Below are positions 38,521-48,060 of a stretch of DNA of 64,000 nt, one piece after another. A program made the translations under genes and the position numbers. This DNA comes from Alphaproteobacteria bacterium (GTDB lineage Bacteria; Pseudomonadota; Alphaproteobacteria; Micavibrionales; Micavibrionaceae), in contig JAJFGV010000056.1 in NCBI GenBank assembly GCA_021775965.1, positions 26,537 to 90,536 on the forward strand, in the 5' to 3' direction. The notes under the pieces are model-generated. The model searched no databases and was not told the DNA's origin. It saw only the letters and a list, made by a program, of their open reading frames with translations. Positions within the stretch are counted from its first letter, which is position 1. The number at the start of each line of letters is the position of its first letter.

Positions 38521-40158
38521 ATGCCCGACTCCATCCGTCCCGACCGCGAAAACATGGAATACGATGTGGTCATCATCGGCGGCGGACCGTCGGGGCTGGC
38601 CTGTGCTATCAAGCTCAAACAACTCTCCAGCGATATTTCTGTCTGCATCCTCGAAAAAGGCTCCGAGATCGGCGCACATCTTTTGTCCGGCGCAGTATTT
38701 GAACCACACGCGCTCGATGAACTAATCCCCGACTGGAAAGAAAAAGGAGCACCACTCAACACACCCGTGACAAAAGACAAATTCATGTTTCTCACGCAAA
38801 AAGGCGGCTTCGGTTTGCCAACACCGCCACAGATGCACAACAAGGGCAACTACATTATATCCCTCGGCAATCTCGCGCGCTGGTTAGGCGCACAAGCCGA
38901 AGAGTTAGGCGTTGAGATATTCCCCGGCTTTGCCGCTGCCGAAGTCCTTTACAACGACCAAGGCGCGGTCATCGGTGTCGCTACTGGTGATATGGGGCTG
39001 GACGCAAACGGCAATAAAACCGAACAATTCGAACCCGGCATGGAGCTGCACGCGCGTCAAACCATTTTCGCCGAAGGCTGTCACGGCTCACTGACCAAAA
39101 CGCTGATCAAAAAATATGACCTGCGCGCCAATAGTGATCCGCAAACCTATGGCATCGGCATCAAGGAACTTTGGGAAGTTGATCCATCCAACCATCAACA
39201 AGGCCTGACCACCCATACAATCGGCTGGCCGATGGATTCAAAAACCTATGGCGGCTCATTTATCTACCACCTCGAAGACAATCAGGTCGCAATCGGTTTT
39301 GTCATCGGGCTCGATTACCAAAATCCACATCTCTCGCCTTATGATGAAATGCAGCGCTTCAAACTTCATCCGAAAATCAAACCGCTTTTCGAAGGCGGCA
39401 GACGCATTTCCTATGGTGCCCGCGCACTGGTCGAAGGCGGGTTTCAGTCCCTGCCAAAACTCACCTTTCCCGGCGGCCTCCTCATCGGCGATACCGCAGG
39501 TTTCCTCAACGTGCCCAAAATCAAAGGCAACCATACCGCCATGAAATCCGGCATGGTCGCCGCTGAAAACGTGATCGAATTGCTAGGCAACAGCCAAAAT
39601 CATGGGGAAGAATGCCTCGGCTACTCAGAATCCTTAGAAAAATCATGGATTTGGTCCGAGCTTAAAAAAGTCCGCAATATCCGCCCCGGCTTCCACAAAG
39701 GCCTCTGGTTTGGCCTCATCAACGCGGTTTTTGAGACAATCACCCTTGGAATGGCCCCCTGGACCCTCAAAAATCATGCCGACCACACCCAACTCAAAAA
39801 AGCCAGTGATAGCAACAAGATAACCTACCCCAAGCCGGACGGCACCATCACATTCGATAAGCTCACATCCGTCTCATTATCGGCCACAAATCACGCCGAA
39901 AATCAACCTTGCCATCTGGTGTTAAAAGACCCAAAAATCCCTGTGGAAGTCAATTTGGCCGAATATGACGAGCCGGCGCAGCTATATTGCCCGGCCGGTG
40001 TTTACGAAATTGTTAACGATGATGCGGGACAATTAAAATTACAGATAAATTCGCAGAATTGTGTACATTGTAAGACTTGCGATATAAAAGACCCATCGCA
40101 AAATATTGACTGGGTAACACCGCAAGGCGGTGACGGACCAAACTATCCGAATATGTAA
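38521..40158 (+). CDS. Electron transfer flavoprotein-ubiquinone oxidoreductase
   Basis: Membrane-associated enzyme passing electrons from reduced ETF to ubiquinone, the outlet for acyl-CoA dehydrogenases. The 545-residue product has an N-terminal FAD-binding fold (YDVVIIGGGPSGLACAIKL), the central GGFQSLPKLTFPGGLLIGD segment and a C-terminal 4Fe-4S domain (CPAGVYEI, then NCVHCKTCDIKDPSQNI and PQGGDGPNYPNM). All four cluster cysteines are present. It fits with the acyl-CoA dehydrogenase near the right edge. Confidence 0.96.
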   Translation: MPDSIRPDRENMEYDVVIIGGGPSGLACAIKLKQLSSDISVCILEKGSEIGAHLLSGAVFEPHALDELIPDWKEKGAPLNTPVTKDKFMFLTQKGGFGLPTPPQMHNKGNYIISLGNLARWLGAQAEELGVEIFPGFAAAEVLYNDQGAVIGVATGDMGLDANGNKTEQFEPGMELHARQTIFAEGCHGSLTKTLIKKYDLRANSDPQTYGIGIKELWEVDPSNHQQGLTTHTIGWPMDSKTYGGSFIYHLEDNQVAIGFVIGLDYQNPHLSPYDEMQRFKLHPKIKPLFEGGRRISYGARALVEGGFQSLPKLTFPGGLLIGDTAGFLNVPKIKGNHTAMKSGMVAAENVIELLGNSQNHGEECLGYSESLEKSWIWSELKKVRNIRPGFHKGLWFGLINAVFETITLGMAPWTLKNHADHTQLKKASDSNKITYPKPDGTITFDKLTSVSLSATNHAENQPCHLVLKDPKIPVEVNLAEYDEPAQLYCPAGVYEIVNDDAGQLKLQINSQNCVHCKTCDIKDPSQNIDWVTPQGGDGPNYPNM

Positions 40159-40172
40159 GGCGCAAAAAACAA

Positions 40173-41939
40173 ATGAAAAAAACGCTAACAATTATTACAT
40201 CGACCTGCCTGATCGGAGCCGGCGGCGCACTGGCAGCACAGGTCGAAACACCACCTCAACCCGCTTTGACGAGCATCGAAGCAGCGCAACCTGAACTCTT
40301 TAACCCGTTCAACGGCACTAGCATCGCCGGCAATTATCTGTCCGGACGCTTTGCCCAACAACATCATGACTGGGGTCAGGCTAGCACTTTCATGGAGCAT
40401 GTACTTGAAGTCGATCCAAACGATACAGATATCATCAAACGCGCCATGGTTTTATCTATGGGTTCAGGCGACAACAAAAAAGCCGTACGATTGGCCGAAC
40501 AAATTCTCAAAGTAGAACCGGACAGCTCGCTGGCACTTCTTTTCCTCACCACTGACGCGTTCAATAAAAAAGATTACAAAGCCGCCGCCGAGCATATCGG
40601 CAAGATACCTGAAAGCGGGTTATCCGATTTTGTCATTCCGTTGATGAAAAGCTGGGCCGATGCTGCACAAGGCAAACAAAACACCGTACACCTGCAAGAC
40701 AATTCCATTCATATTTATCACGCGATTTTGATTGCTGATTTCCTCAAGCAACATGGTGAAATTGAACTGCTGCTGGAGCGCTCCCTGGCCGTTGATAAAT
40801 TGTCAGCCGAAGATGTCGAACGCATCGCCGATATCTACGCCCATATCGGCAAAAAGGAAACTGCCCTGGAATTATACGGCAAAATTCTGGTCACCGTTCC
40901 CGAAAACAAAGAAATCATCACCAAGATGGAAGGCGTCGCCTCCGGAAAGGACATGAATCTTTTCCGGACTATTAAAACACCGGAACAGGGCGTCGCCGAA
41001 GCCCTGTTCGACACCGGCCAGACCCTGTTTCAGGAATACAGCGATGACTCCGCACGAGTCTTCACCCATATGGCGCTTTATATAGACCCAAACATGACCA
41101 AGGCCAAACTTCTGCTGGCCCATATTTCCGCCCGTCATCAGCGCTACGCCCAAGCCATTGAATATTACAAAAGCATCACACCGGACAATGAACACTATAT
41201 GGATGCGCGCCGCCGCGCCGCCACATTGCTTGAAGAATCCGAGCGCATCGACGAAGCGCTAATGGAGCTGCAAAAACTGGTTGATGACCACGATGATCTG
41301 GAATCACTGATCCAGATCGGTGACATCCACCGCCACAATGAGAACTTTAAAAAGGCGCTCGAATACTACAACAAATCCGCCAAAACTTTCGGCAAGAAAA
41401 TCCCGGCGGATTACTGGCATTTACATTACGTGCGCGGCATGTCTTACGAGCGCCTCGGCAAATGGAAAGAGGCCGAAAAGGACCTCAAGGCCGCTCTGTC
41501 TTACCAACCAGAGCACCCTTTTGTGCTCAACTATCTCGGCTATGCCTGGGCCGATCAGGGCACCAATCTTGAAGAATCCCTGAAGATGATCCGCAAGGCC
41601 GTGAACCTGCGCCCGACGGATGGTTACATCACCGACTCTTTGGGCTGGGTTCTCTACCGCATGGGCGATTACGAAGAAGCCGTCCCGCATCTTGAAAAGG
41701 CCGTTGAACTTTTACCCTATGATCCGGTCGTTAATGATCATCTCGGTGATTCATACTGGCGGGCAGGTCGCAAGCTAGAAGCAAAATTCCAGTGGGAGCG
41801 CGCCAAAAACTACGCCGAAGAAAGTGATGCCGAACTGGTGCAGACAATAGACACCAAACTGGCCGAAGGCCTTACCACCCCACCCGTCGTCCGCGCTGCG
41901 AATACGGCTCATGGTGAAGACAGCCCACTAGATCGCTGA
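40173..41939 (+). CDS. Exported TPR-repeat protein
   Basis: A 588-residue protein with a signal peptide (TIITSTCLIGAGGALAAQ) and TPR repeats across most of its length. The clearest lie at residues ~415-560 (HLHYVRGMSYERLGKWKEAEKDLKAAL; TDGYITDSLGWVLYRMGDYEEAVPHLEKAVELLP). It should act as a periplasmic or outer-membrane-facing scaffold. It lies between the ETF-QO gene and ispE, overlapping ispE as TGATG. This trio occurs in other alphaproteobacteria; the partner proteins are unknown. Confidence 0.85.
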   Translation: MKKTLTIITSTCLIGAGGALAAQVETPPQPALTSIEAAQPELFNPFNGTSIAGNYLSGRFAQQHHDWGQASTFMEHVLEVDPNDTDIIKRAMVLSMGSGDNKKAVRLAEQILKVEPDSSLALLFLTTDAFNKKDYKAAAEHIGKIPESGLSDFVIPLMKSWADAAQGKQNTVHLQDNSIHIYHAILIADFLKQHGEIELLLERSLAVDKLSAEDVERIADIYAHIGKKETALELYGKILVTVPENKEIITKMEGVASGKDMNLFRTIKTPEQGVAEALFDTGQTLFQEYSDDSARVFTHMALYIDPNMTKAKLLLAHISARHQRYAQAIEYYKSITPDNEHYMDARRRAATLLEESERIDEALMELQKLVDDHDDLESLIQIGDIHRHNENFKKALEYYNKSAKTFGKKIPADYWHLHYVRGMSYERLGKWKEAEKDLKAALSYQPEHPFVLNYLGYAWADQGTNLEESLKMIRKAVNLRPTDGYITDSLGWVLYRMGDYEEAVPHLEKAVELLPYDPVVNDHLGDSYWRAGRKLEAKFQWERAKNYAEESDAELVQTIDTKLAEGLTTPPVVRAANTAHGEDSPLDR

Positions 41940-42850
41940 TGACCTCGACACAGACAAAAACACTCACGGTCTTTGCACCCGCAAAAATAAACCTTTACCT
42001 TCACGTCACCGGACGGCTGGACAACGGCTATCACACACTCGATTCCATGGTGGCATTCGCCGATATCGGCGATGAAATTCGCATTGAACCGGCCACGCTG
42101 GATTTTGCTTTTAATGTGCAGGGCCCTTACGCAAACGCCTTTAACCCCAAGGAAATCGACGCCAGCCCCAATTCCTCCAACCTCGTGGTACAAGCCGCCT
42201 GGGCGGTCGCAAGAGCCGCACAAAAAATCCCCGACGTTAAAATCACTTTAACCAAAAACCTGCCGCTCGCTTCCGGGCTTGGTGGCGGCTCCGCTGATGC
42301 GGCGGCCGTGATTTGGGGGCTGTGTGAGTGGTGGGGGCTTTCGCGTCAATCGGCGTTTCTACCTTCGCTGATGGCGACGCTCGGGGCCGATGTTCCGGCT
42401 TGCCTGAACTGCGAGCCCTCACGGCTACGCGGTATCGGCGACATTATTGATCCCGTGCCGACGATGCCGGAAATTCCAATTGTGCTGCTCCATCCCGGCA
42501 AGTCCTGTCCGACCGCGCAAGTATTCTCACGCTACAGTGGTGAATTCCGCGAGCCGGGAAAACTACCCGAAACACTCGATACATTAGAAGAGATCACCGC
42601 TTTTCTTGAATCCAAACACAACGATCTTTACGGCCCGGCCTGCGGCGTTGTGCCGGACATTGAAAACGCGTTGCGTGCAATGGGTGCGCAAGCCGGATGC
42701 CGCTTTGCCAATATGTCCGGCGCCGGCGCCACTTGCTTCGGTTTGTTTGAAACCGAAAAACACGCCGGGGACGCCGCCAAAATTCTTGGCGATGAAAACC
42801 CCGACTGGTGGGCCCGCGCCGGTATGATGAACCGACCCGAGCGGTATTAG
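41939..42850 (+). CDS. ispE: 4-diphosphocytidyl-2-C-methyl-D-erythritol kinase
   Basis: Phosphorylates the 2-hydroxyl of CDP-ME in the MEP isoprenoid pathway. The 303-residue GHMP kinase has APAKINLYLHVTGRLDNGYHTLDSM at the start, the ATP loop PLASGLGGGSADAAA near residue 110 and the C-terminal MSGAGATCFGLF. Normal length. The start codon overlaps the stop of the TPR gene. It is convergent with the PLP-fold gene 5 bases away. Confidence 0.96.
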   Translation: MTSTQTKTLTVFAPAKINLYLHVTGRLDNGYHTLDSMVAFADIGDEIRIEPATLDFAFNVQGPYANAFNPKEIDASPNSSNLVVQAAWAVARAAQKIPDVKITLTKNLPLASGLGGGSADAAAVIWGLCEWWGLSRQSAFLPSLMATLGADVPACLNCEPSRLRGIGDIIDPVPTMPEIPIVLLHPGKSCPTAQVFSRYSGEFREPGKLPETLDTLEEITAFLESKHNDLYGPACGVVPDIENALRAMGAQAGCRFANMSGAGATCFGLFETEKHAGDAAKILGDENPDWWARAGMMNRPERY

Positions 42851-42855
42851 AAAAA

Positions 42856-43929
42856 CTAGCTTAACGCTATTGGATCATAACGCTCTGCTTTATCATAGCC
42901 GATCACTAAAATATTCTTATCTCTTACTTTTTCGGCCAACTGCAAAGCCACTGCTAAGCCCGCTTTTGTTGTGCGCCCCAAATCCCCCGCATGGATTATA
43001 TCTACATCCCAATGTGGCAAAAATTCTGGAGAAGATAATTCATTATAGCTCCGTGTAAGACTTAAAAATTCTTGATCTGTTGTTCTATCACTTACAAGAA
43101 CCACCTCATCTACAAAGCCCCCATCAACAGCATTCGTGATATGCGGAAATTCAATGCCATTATAACTTGTCCCGGGCAATTTATGTCTTGATAGCGTTCC
43201 TGGGTCTAAGCCGTATTTGATTTTATATTGCCCGGGATGTTTTAATTCATAAGTTACAGCTGACTGGAAAGTTTCATATGCCACCACTTGTGTCCTAGGT
43301 TTTAGCAAACGCCCCACACCTAAAACACTAGAGCCATTTCCTACGGCAGGAAGAAAGTAATCAACCTCTTCTGAAACTTCTTCTGCGATACGCCCTAAAG
43401 CCTTCAAAGTTACATCGTTATTAGACAACTCTCTGCTGCCCTTAACAGGATTCCCCCTCGAATGATTTAGGTAGAGAACGTCTCTGTTCTTTACCAAATA
43501 CCGTTTTACAAATCCGGGGAACCCCGTGAGATACTTTTCTTCCGGTGTGAATAATAAATGTTCTTGGTCTGGAAGATATTCAAGAATTGCTTTCTCACGA
43601 GCCTTTTCTCCTCCTGCAGGAATAGCAACAAAGCATTCATAACCTAGCGCTTTTCCTAAACCTGCAAACGATACGCCTGCCGAGCCAGACGTGGTTTCAA
43701 GAACCTTGCAGCCGGGCTCTATCAAACCTTCATGCTCATAATGATGATAGAGATGCAAAAAAACGCGGTCATAATGACTGCCATAGGGAAGATCACATTC
43801 CCTTTTAATAACAATTTTATTGTCATTGGGAACGTACCCCTCGTAAGAAACCAGGGGCGTGTTAGCAACCTCCGCAAACAGGGTTTGATATAGCTCTTGC
43901 CTACCTTTTTCCATTTTAGACCTCTTCAA
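42856..43929 (-). CDS. Fold-type II PLP-enzyme-like protein lacking the usual Schiff-base lysine
   Basis: Resembles the cysteine synthase/tryptophan synthase-beta superfamily in layout, at 357 residues. The phosphate-binding loop (ETTSGSAGVSFAG, TSGSAG at 80-85) and the later glycine loop (VGNGSSVLGVG) are present. At the cofactor lysine site the family reads N-P-x-x-S-x-K-D-R; here residues 48-55 read PYGSHYDR, so the lysine position is Tyr53. Other nearby lysines do not align. It may be a non-catalytic or repurposed relative, or use a different residue. The gene is AT-rich relative to ispE and starts next to a TTGACA at 43982-43988 on its own strand. Confidence 0.7.
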   Translation of the reverse strand: MKRSKMEKGRQELYQTLFAEVANTPLVSYEGYVPNDNKIVIKRECDLPYGSHYDRVFLHLYHHYEHEGLIEPGCKVLETTSGSAGVSFAGLGKALGYECFVAIPAGGEKAREKAILEYLPDQEHLLFTPEEKYLTGFPGFVKRYLVKNRDVLYLNHSRGNPVKGSRELSNNDVTLKALGRIAEEVSEEVDYFLPAVGNGSSVLGVGRLLKPRTQVVAYETFQSAVTYELKHPGQYKIKYGLDPGTLSRHKLPGTSYNGIEFPHITNAVDGGFVDEVVLVSDRTTDQEFLSLTRSYNELSSPEFLPHWDVDIIHAGDLGRTTKAGLAVALQLAEKVRDKNILVIGYDKAERYDPIALS

Positions 43930-44263
43930 ACATACTTAATTCTTGTGAGATGGGGGCTAACCTACCTCGGACACTTCATTATGTCAAGTTTATTAAGTAA
44001 AAAGCGCCGCCGCCAGCGAAAGATCTTGACAAATTAGGATATGTTTCCTATAATGACGACATGAAAAATGAGACCAGGCAGCACAACCAACAAACTAAAG
44101 GATGGGCTACCCCTCCCTGCCAAAAAATGAGGAACGAACTCGGTAACTCGAAAAATAAAGAAAAAACAAAGAGATGCAGTAACGCCACCCCACCCCCCGA
44201 AAAAACGGCGAACGAAAAGAAGGACTATAATTATATTTTTAAAATCAAAGGCTTACAGGGAAA
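43930..44263. other. Intergenic region, 334 bases
   Basis: No credible gene. The left part is the upstream region of the PLP-fold gene. The right part, from 44055, is rich in A and C and lies under a consensus rightward promoter. It holds a GGATGGG-CTA-CCCCTCC hairpin (44101-44117 area) and a CGCC/GGCG hairpin with a C-rich loop near 44183-44210. An open frame from 44061 runs on antisense to the Sel1 gene and looks non-coding. Confidence 0.6.
44026..44054 (+). promoter_or_regulatory. Consensus sigma-70 promoter, rightward, without an assigned gene
   Basis: TTGACA at 44026-44031, exactly 17 bases, then TATAAT at 44049-44054: both boxes perfect. Transcription should start near 44061. The only gene downstream (Sel1/PodJ-like) is on the opposite strand, so the product would be a small RNA, a very short leaderless peptide or an antisense transcript over the 3' end of that gene. 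Confidence 0.7.
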
Positions 44264-46663
44264 TTACTGCTCGCGCGAGCCGACCTCATTGATCTGCGGA
44301 TCGTTGTGCATATGGGAGAGCAATTCTTCGCTGACTTTACCCGTATCATCCAGATCATTGAAAAGCTGGTATGAACGAATAGCATCCATGGTCAGCGGAC
44401 CGCGCAACCCATCCGCCGGGCCGGGATATAGGCCCAGCTGCATCAGGTATTCCTGGATCTCTGCTGTTAGGATACGCCCTGAATCAGGCTGGAGCGTCCG
44501 CGATGTCGGCTCAATATTTGGCTCATCCGCAACGGATTCAACCGGGACAGATTCCGGCGGCGGTGCGGGCACTTGTGCCGCTGGTACTTGTGCCGCTGGT
44601 GATTTTTTGACAATCTTTTTAACGGCTGCTTTTTTCGTCGGTGCTTGTGCCACTGGTGCTTGTGCCGTTGGTACCTTTTTAACAACTGCTTTCGTAGCGC
44701 CAATACTTTCAACCAGCTTGTTTACATCCGCCACGGAAAGCTTCAACGTTTTGGCGAGCTGCTCAAGCGCAGCTTGGGCCTCCGGGCTTCCCGCATCAGC
44801 GGCGGTTTTATACCATTTAAGTGCACGATCAGGTTCAGCCTCACCCAAAAGCGCATTCTCATAGATCAGGCCGAGGTTATACGATGCTTCCATTACGCCA
44901 CTCGACGCCGCGCTTTCAAAATAACCTGCAGCCTTATGCGGATCATACGGCACGCCAATTCCTTCGATATACGCGATACCAAGATTATATTGTGCCTCTG
45001 GATGATCCAACGCCGCCGCTGTTTTGTACCATTCGATGGCTTTGCCTGTATCCTGCTCAACGCCGAGTCCCTGGTGATACAAAACGCCAAGGTTATAGCG
45101 TGCATTGGCAATGCCGCCTTCTGCCGCCTCGCGAAACCACAATCCGGCGCGTTTGTAATTTTGGTTCACGCCACCATGACCGGCCGTATAGATTGCCGCC
45201 AAATCATGCTGGGCCTCGGGAATACCAGCAAAGGCCTGGCCTTCAATTTCCTTGACCACTTTGGTGAGCGCGGGATCCGGCTTGATCCGGCCACTCAAAC
45301 CCGGCCGTGGGTCAAGAGATATAGCCGGCGTATCTTTTTCAGGTGCCGTTTCCGTTTTTTGGGGCGCATGAATAACATTCGTATCGACATCAGCCGGCGC
45401 CGTAGCGATTTGCTCCAGCTCAGCATCAGCAGACGAAGGTTCAATTTCATTAAGCCGCGCCGCCAAAGCATCTGGATTATTTTCCAACGCCGCCAAAAGT
45501 TGGTCTTCGTCGTTCAGATCAAGCGTGCCGATGTCATCGGCAGCGCCCATATCGGCAATCTCCATCTGATTTATGATCGGCCCAGCTTCCGGCTCAATTG
45601 CAGCGACAGAGTCTTCCGGGGTGTCGAACTCAATGTCTTCAACCCTGGCAACATCTTCTTGTTCATCAAACGAAGATGGCTGATCAAAATCGGCTGCTTT
45701 GGTATCGCCAAGGAATGAAAATACCTCCTTATCGGATTGCTGAAACTTCGGTATTTTTACTTCGCTCAGCAAAAACCCGGCCAGCAAACCAGCAATTAAA
45801 ACCGTGGCAACGCCTGTCGCCTGCAGATACCAGGATTTCTGCCACCATGAATTCGCTTCAGCGCCAACCTGCTCCTCAAGCAAAGCCGGGCTAGTTTCCT
45901 CTGGTGCTAACTTTGGCATCGCAAGCCCTTCAGCACCCTGCTCAGTCAACACCACCATCGCCTTGGCATTCAGCGCATCACGGGTCTGGATAACGGTTTC
46001 TTCAATACGGTCAACCTTGCGCAACATACGACTACGATCCTGCGCAGCCTTCTCTATCTTGCGCTCCAGACGGCCCTGCTCGGAAACAGCGCCCTCTATT
46101 TTATTGTCGAGCTGGTCAAATTTGGCTTCGGACTCATTAACCCGCCTGGTCAGTGCTACATAGGCTGCAACGCTGCCAACAATTTTCTCGTTCTGATCCT
46201 TGTGCAGTTTTTCGAGCGCCAATTGATGCTTGCGCAATATATCTTCGGTTTTTTTGCGCTCGGATAATTCTTCTTTGAGAGTAGAAAAGCTCTTCTCGCT
46301 GAGCATGGTCTTGTCCCGGAGCTCAGCCATCATTTCGCGCGTGTCGAGTAACTCCTGCAAAGTCTCCCTGGTCACCTCTTCGGCGCGACCAGCTTTTTTT
46401 GCGCCCTCGTTCTGACGGGTGGAAATTTTTTGTTCGAGATCAATATAGGCTTGTTCGCTGCGCGCAGCCCGTTCGTTGAGGTCTCCTATCGTCTCGCGAT
46501 AGCCCTCCATATCCTTGAGCAGTCTTGCGCGTTCACCTTGTGCTGTCTTCAAACGCTCATTTAACGCCCTTAACAATCCAACTATTTGCAGATCTTTATT
46601 CTCTTCGCCTTCTGACGGATTTTCAAAAAAAACCCGGCCCTCGGCTGTTCTCTTGAACCCCAT
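44264..46663 (-). CDS. PodJ-like protein: coiled coil, one membrane helix, Sel1 repeats, peptidoglycan-binding domain
   Basis: The 799-residue protein has the domain order of the Caulobacter polarity organiser PodJ. A cytoplasmic coiled coil spans ~20-265 (Glu/Lys/Arg-rich heptads). A single membrane helix is near 305-325 (YLQATGVATVLIAGLLAGFLL). An acidic disordered segment follows, then at least four Sel1 repeats at ~510-660 (NARYNLGVLYHQGLGVEQDTGKAIEWY). A Pro/Ala/Lys-rich linker leads to a C-terminal PG_binding_1-type domain (EIQEYLMQLGLYPGPADGLRGPLTMDAI). The ATG at 46661-46663 is preferred, as longer frames lack similarity. With DivK and PleD nearby, a polar-organising role is reasonable but inferred. 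Confidence 0.78.
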   Translation of the reverse strand: MGFKRTAEGRVFFENPSEGEENKDLQIVGLLRALNERLKTAQGERARLLKDMEGYRETIGDLNERAARSEQAYIDLEQKISTRQNEGAKKAGRAEEVTRETLQELLDTREMMAELRDKTMLSEKSFSTLKEELSERKKTEDILRKHQLALEKLHKDQNEKIVGSVAAYVALTRRVNESEAKFDQLDNKIEGAVSEQGRLERKIEKAAQDRSRMLRKVDRIEETVIQTRDALNAKAMVVLTEQGAEGLAMPKLAPEETSPALLEEQVGAEANSWWQKSWYLQATGVATVLIAGLLAGFLLSEVKIPKFQQSDKEVFSFLGDTKAADFDQPSSFDEQEDVARVEDIEFDTPEDSVAAIEPEAGPIINQMEIADMGAADDIGTLDLNDEDQLLAALENNPDALAARLNEIEPSSADAELEQIATAPADVDTNVIHAPQKTETAPEKDTPAISLDPRPGLSGRIKPDPALTKVVKEIEGQAFAGIPEAQHDLAAIYTAGHGGVNQNYKRAGLWFREAAEGGIANARYNLGVLYHQGLGVEQDTGKAIEWYKTAAALDHPEAQYNLGIAYIEGIGVPYDPHKAAGYFESAASSGVMEASYNLGLIYENALLGEAEPDRALKWYKTAADAGSPEAQAALEQLAKTLKLSVADVNKLVESIGATKAVVKKVPTAQAPVAQAPTKKAAVKKIVKKSPAAQVPAAQVPAPPPESVPVESVADEPNIEPTSRTLQPDSGRILTAEIQEYLMQLGLYPGPADGLRGPLTMDAIRSYQLFNDLDDTGKVSEELLSHMHNDPQINEVGSREQ

Positions 46664-46971
46664 TGCCTTATTGCCCCATTTACGCAGGTTAAATCGTGTG
46701 TATGGAATCGGAGTATATAGATTTTGGAAAATGAGGCCAAGAAAATTCCGTTCAGCGCTCCACAAGGGTGCTCCAGAGCACATCAACGGTCATTGTCTTT
46801 TGCCTCATAAGGGCTGTAATAAGGATAATAGCGTATTTTAAGGGGAGAAGGATTAATTGCTTTCCTTTTCTCGGCCTCTCTTATTGCGTCTGTGCCGGTG
46901 GGTCTTTTCCTGTATTCCCACACAAAAATCAATTAAGTATATGGCTTGAACTATTTATCGGTGGCCAAAAA
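46664..46971. other. Divergent intergenic region, 308 bases
   Basis: Separates the PodJ-like gene from manC. It contains an inverted repeat GTGCTC-CA-GAGCAC at 46768-46781. A possible rightward promoter is TTGCCT (46800-46805), 18 bases, GATAAT (46824-46829), leaving a long ~135-base leader to manC. No open frame with a credible ribosome site is visible. Confidence 0.4.
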
Positions 46972-48045
46972 ATGAATACGCCAGTTATACCAGTGATTTT
47001 ATGCGGGGGATCAGGAACCCGCCTTTGGCCCGCCAGCCGGGAGAAAAAACCGAAGCAATTTCTGAAACTGACAAGCACGCAAAGTCTTTTGCAGGATACT
47101 GTAAAACGGGCGTTAAAAATAACAGGCACAGAGGCTGAAAATCTTGTTGTTGTGACACATGAATCGCAAGAGGAAATGGTTAAAAGCCAACTTTCTGAAA
47201 TCAATATTCAAAATGCGCAGCATATTCTTTGCGAACCTCATGCCCGCAATACAGCGGCCGCCGTTGCCTTTGCTACGGAATATTGCGCCCATCATTTTGG
47301 TGACGATGCTTATCTCTGGGTTCTGGCTTCCGATCATTTTGTCGGTGATGAAGATGCGCTGGGAAAGGCCTGTCAACTGGCGCAGGAGGCTGCGAGCGAA
47401 GGACATCTTGTAACCTTTGGGATCAAGCCTACACGGGCGGAAACCGGCTATGGCTATATTTTACAAGGACAGCCCTTATCAAATCCATTGGTCTATAAAG
47501 TGGACAAGTTTGTAGAAAAGCCGGATCAGGAAACAGCACAGTCTTATCTGGAGGCCGGAACATTTCTATGGAACAGCGGTATGTTTCTTTTCAAGGTGGG
47601 TGATGTTCTTTCCCAGTTTAAAAATCATTCTCCTGCAATCCTGTCACAGCTCACAAGTGCGATCACCAATATTGATAACGGACAGGTGTCACCAGATTTA
47701 TATAACGCCATACCGTCTGAGCCGTTTGATAAGGCGGTCATAGAAAAAAGTTCCGACGTTGCCGTTGTCTCTTGCGATCCCGAGTGGTCAGATATCGGTT
47801 CGTGGGAGAGCCTATGGGAGACTTTGTCCAAAGATAAAGACGGCAATGTTATTGAGGGACCGGTGGCCTGTGCCGGCGTTCAAAACTCGATGATCAAAGC
47901 AAAAGATCGTTTGATTGCCGTTGCCGGGCTTGAAAATATCGTCGTTATTGATACGGGCGATGCTTTGCTTATTGCCGATAAAAATAACGGCGCGGCCATC
48001 AAGGACGTCGTAGACAGCCTCAAGAAATCAGATAACTATAACTGA
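46972..48045 (+). CDS. manC: Mannose-1-phosphate guanylyltransferase (single-domain)
   Basis: Makes GDP-mannose from GTP and mannose-1-phosphate for surface polysaccharide. The 357-residue product has the nucleotidyltransferase signature VILCGGSGTRLWPASREKKPKQF at the start and FVEKPDQETAQSYLEAG with WNSGMFLF in the middle. The C-terminal phosphomannose isomerase domain of AlgA-type bifunctional enzymes is missing, so an isomerase should be encoded elsewhere. Followed after 15 bases by a glycosyltransferase gene. Confidence 0.92.
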   Translation: MNTPVIPVILCGGSGTRLWPASREKKPKQFLKLTSTQSLLQDTVKRALKITGTEAENLVVVTHESQEEMVKSQLSEINIQNAQHILCEPHARNTAAAVAFATEYCAHHFGDDAYLWVLASDHFVGDEDALGKACQLAQEAASEGHLVTFGIKPTRAETGYGYILQGQPLSNPLVYKVDKFVEKPDQETAQSYLEAGTFLWNSGMFLFKVGDVLSQFKNHSPAILSQLTSAITNIDNGQVSPDLYNAIPSEPFDKAVIEKSSDVAVVSCDPEWSDIGSWESLWETLSKDKDGNVIEGPVACAGVQNSMIKAKDRLIAVAGLENIVVIDTGDALLIADKNNGAAIKDVVDSLKKSDNYN

Positions 48046-48060
48046 AGAAAGAAATAGATC

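Noticed and set aside
44061..44864. A 267-codon rightward frame starting exactly at the predicted start of the consensus promoter
   Set aside because: Its first 70 codons are low-complexity Lys/Asn/Thr/Pro, and the remainder is antisense to the Sel1/peptidoglycan-binding gene. There is no ribosome site and no family resemblance.
44645..45718. A 357-codon frame antisense to the PodJ-like gene
   Set aside because: It is the complement of Sel1 repeats; its Arg/Cys/Phe-rich product has no recognisable features.
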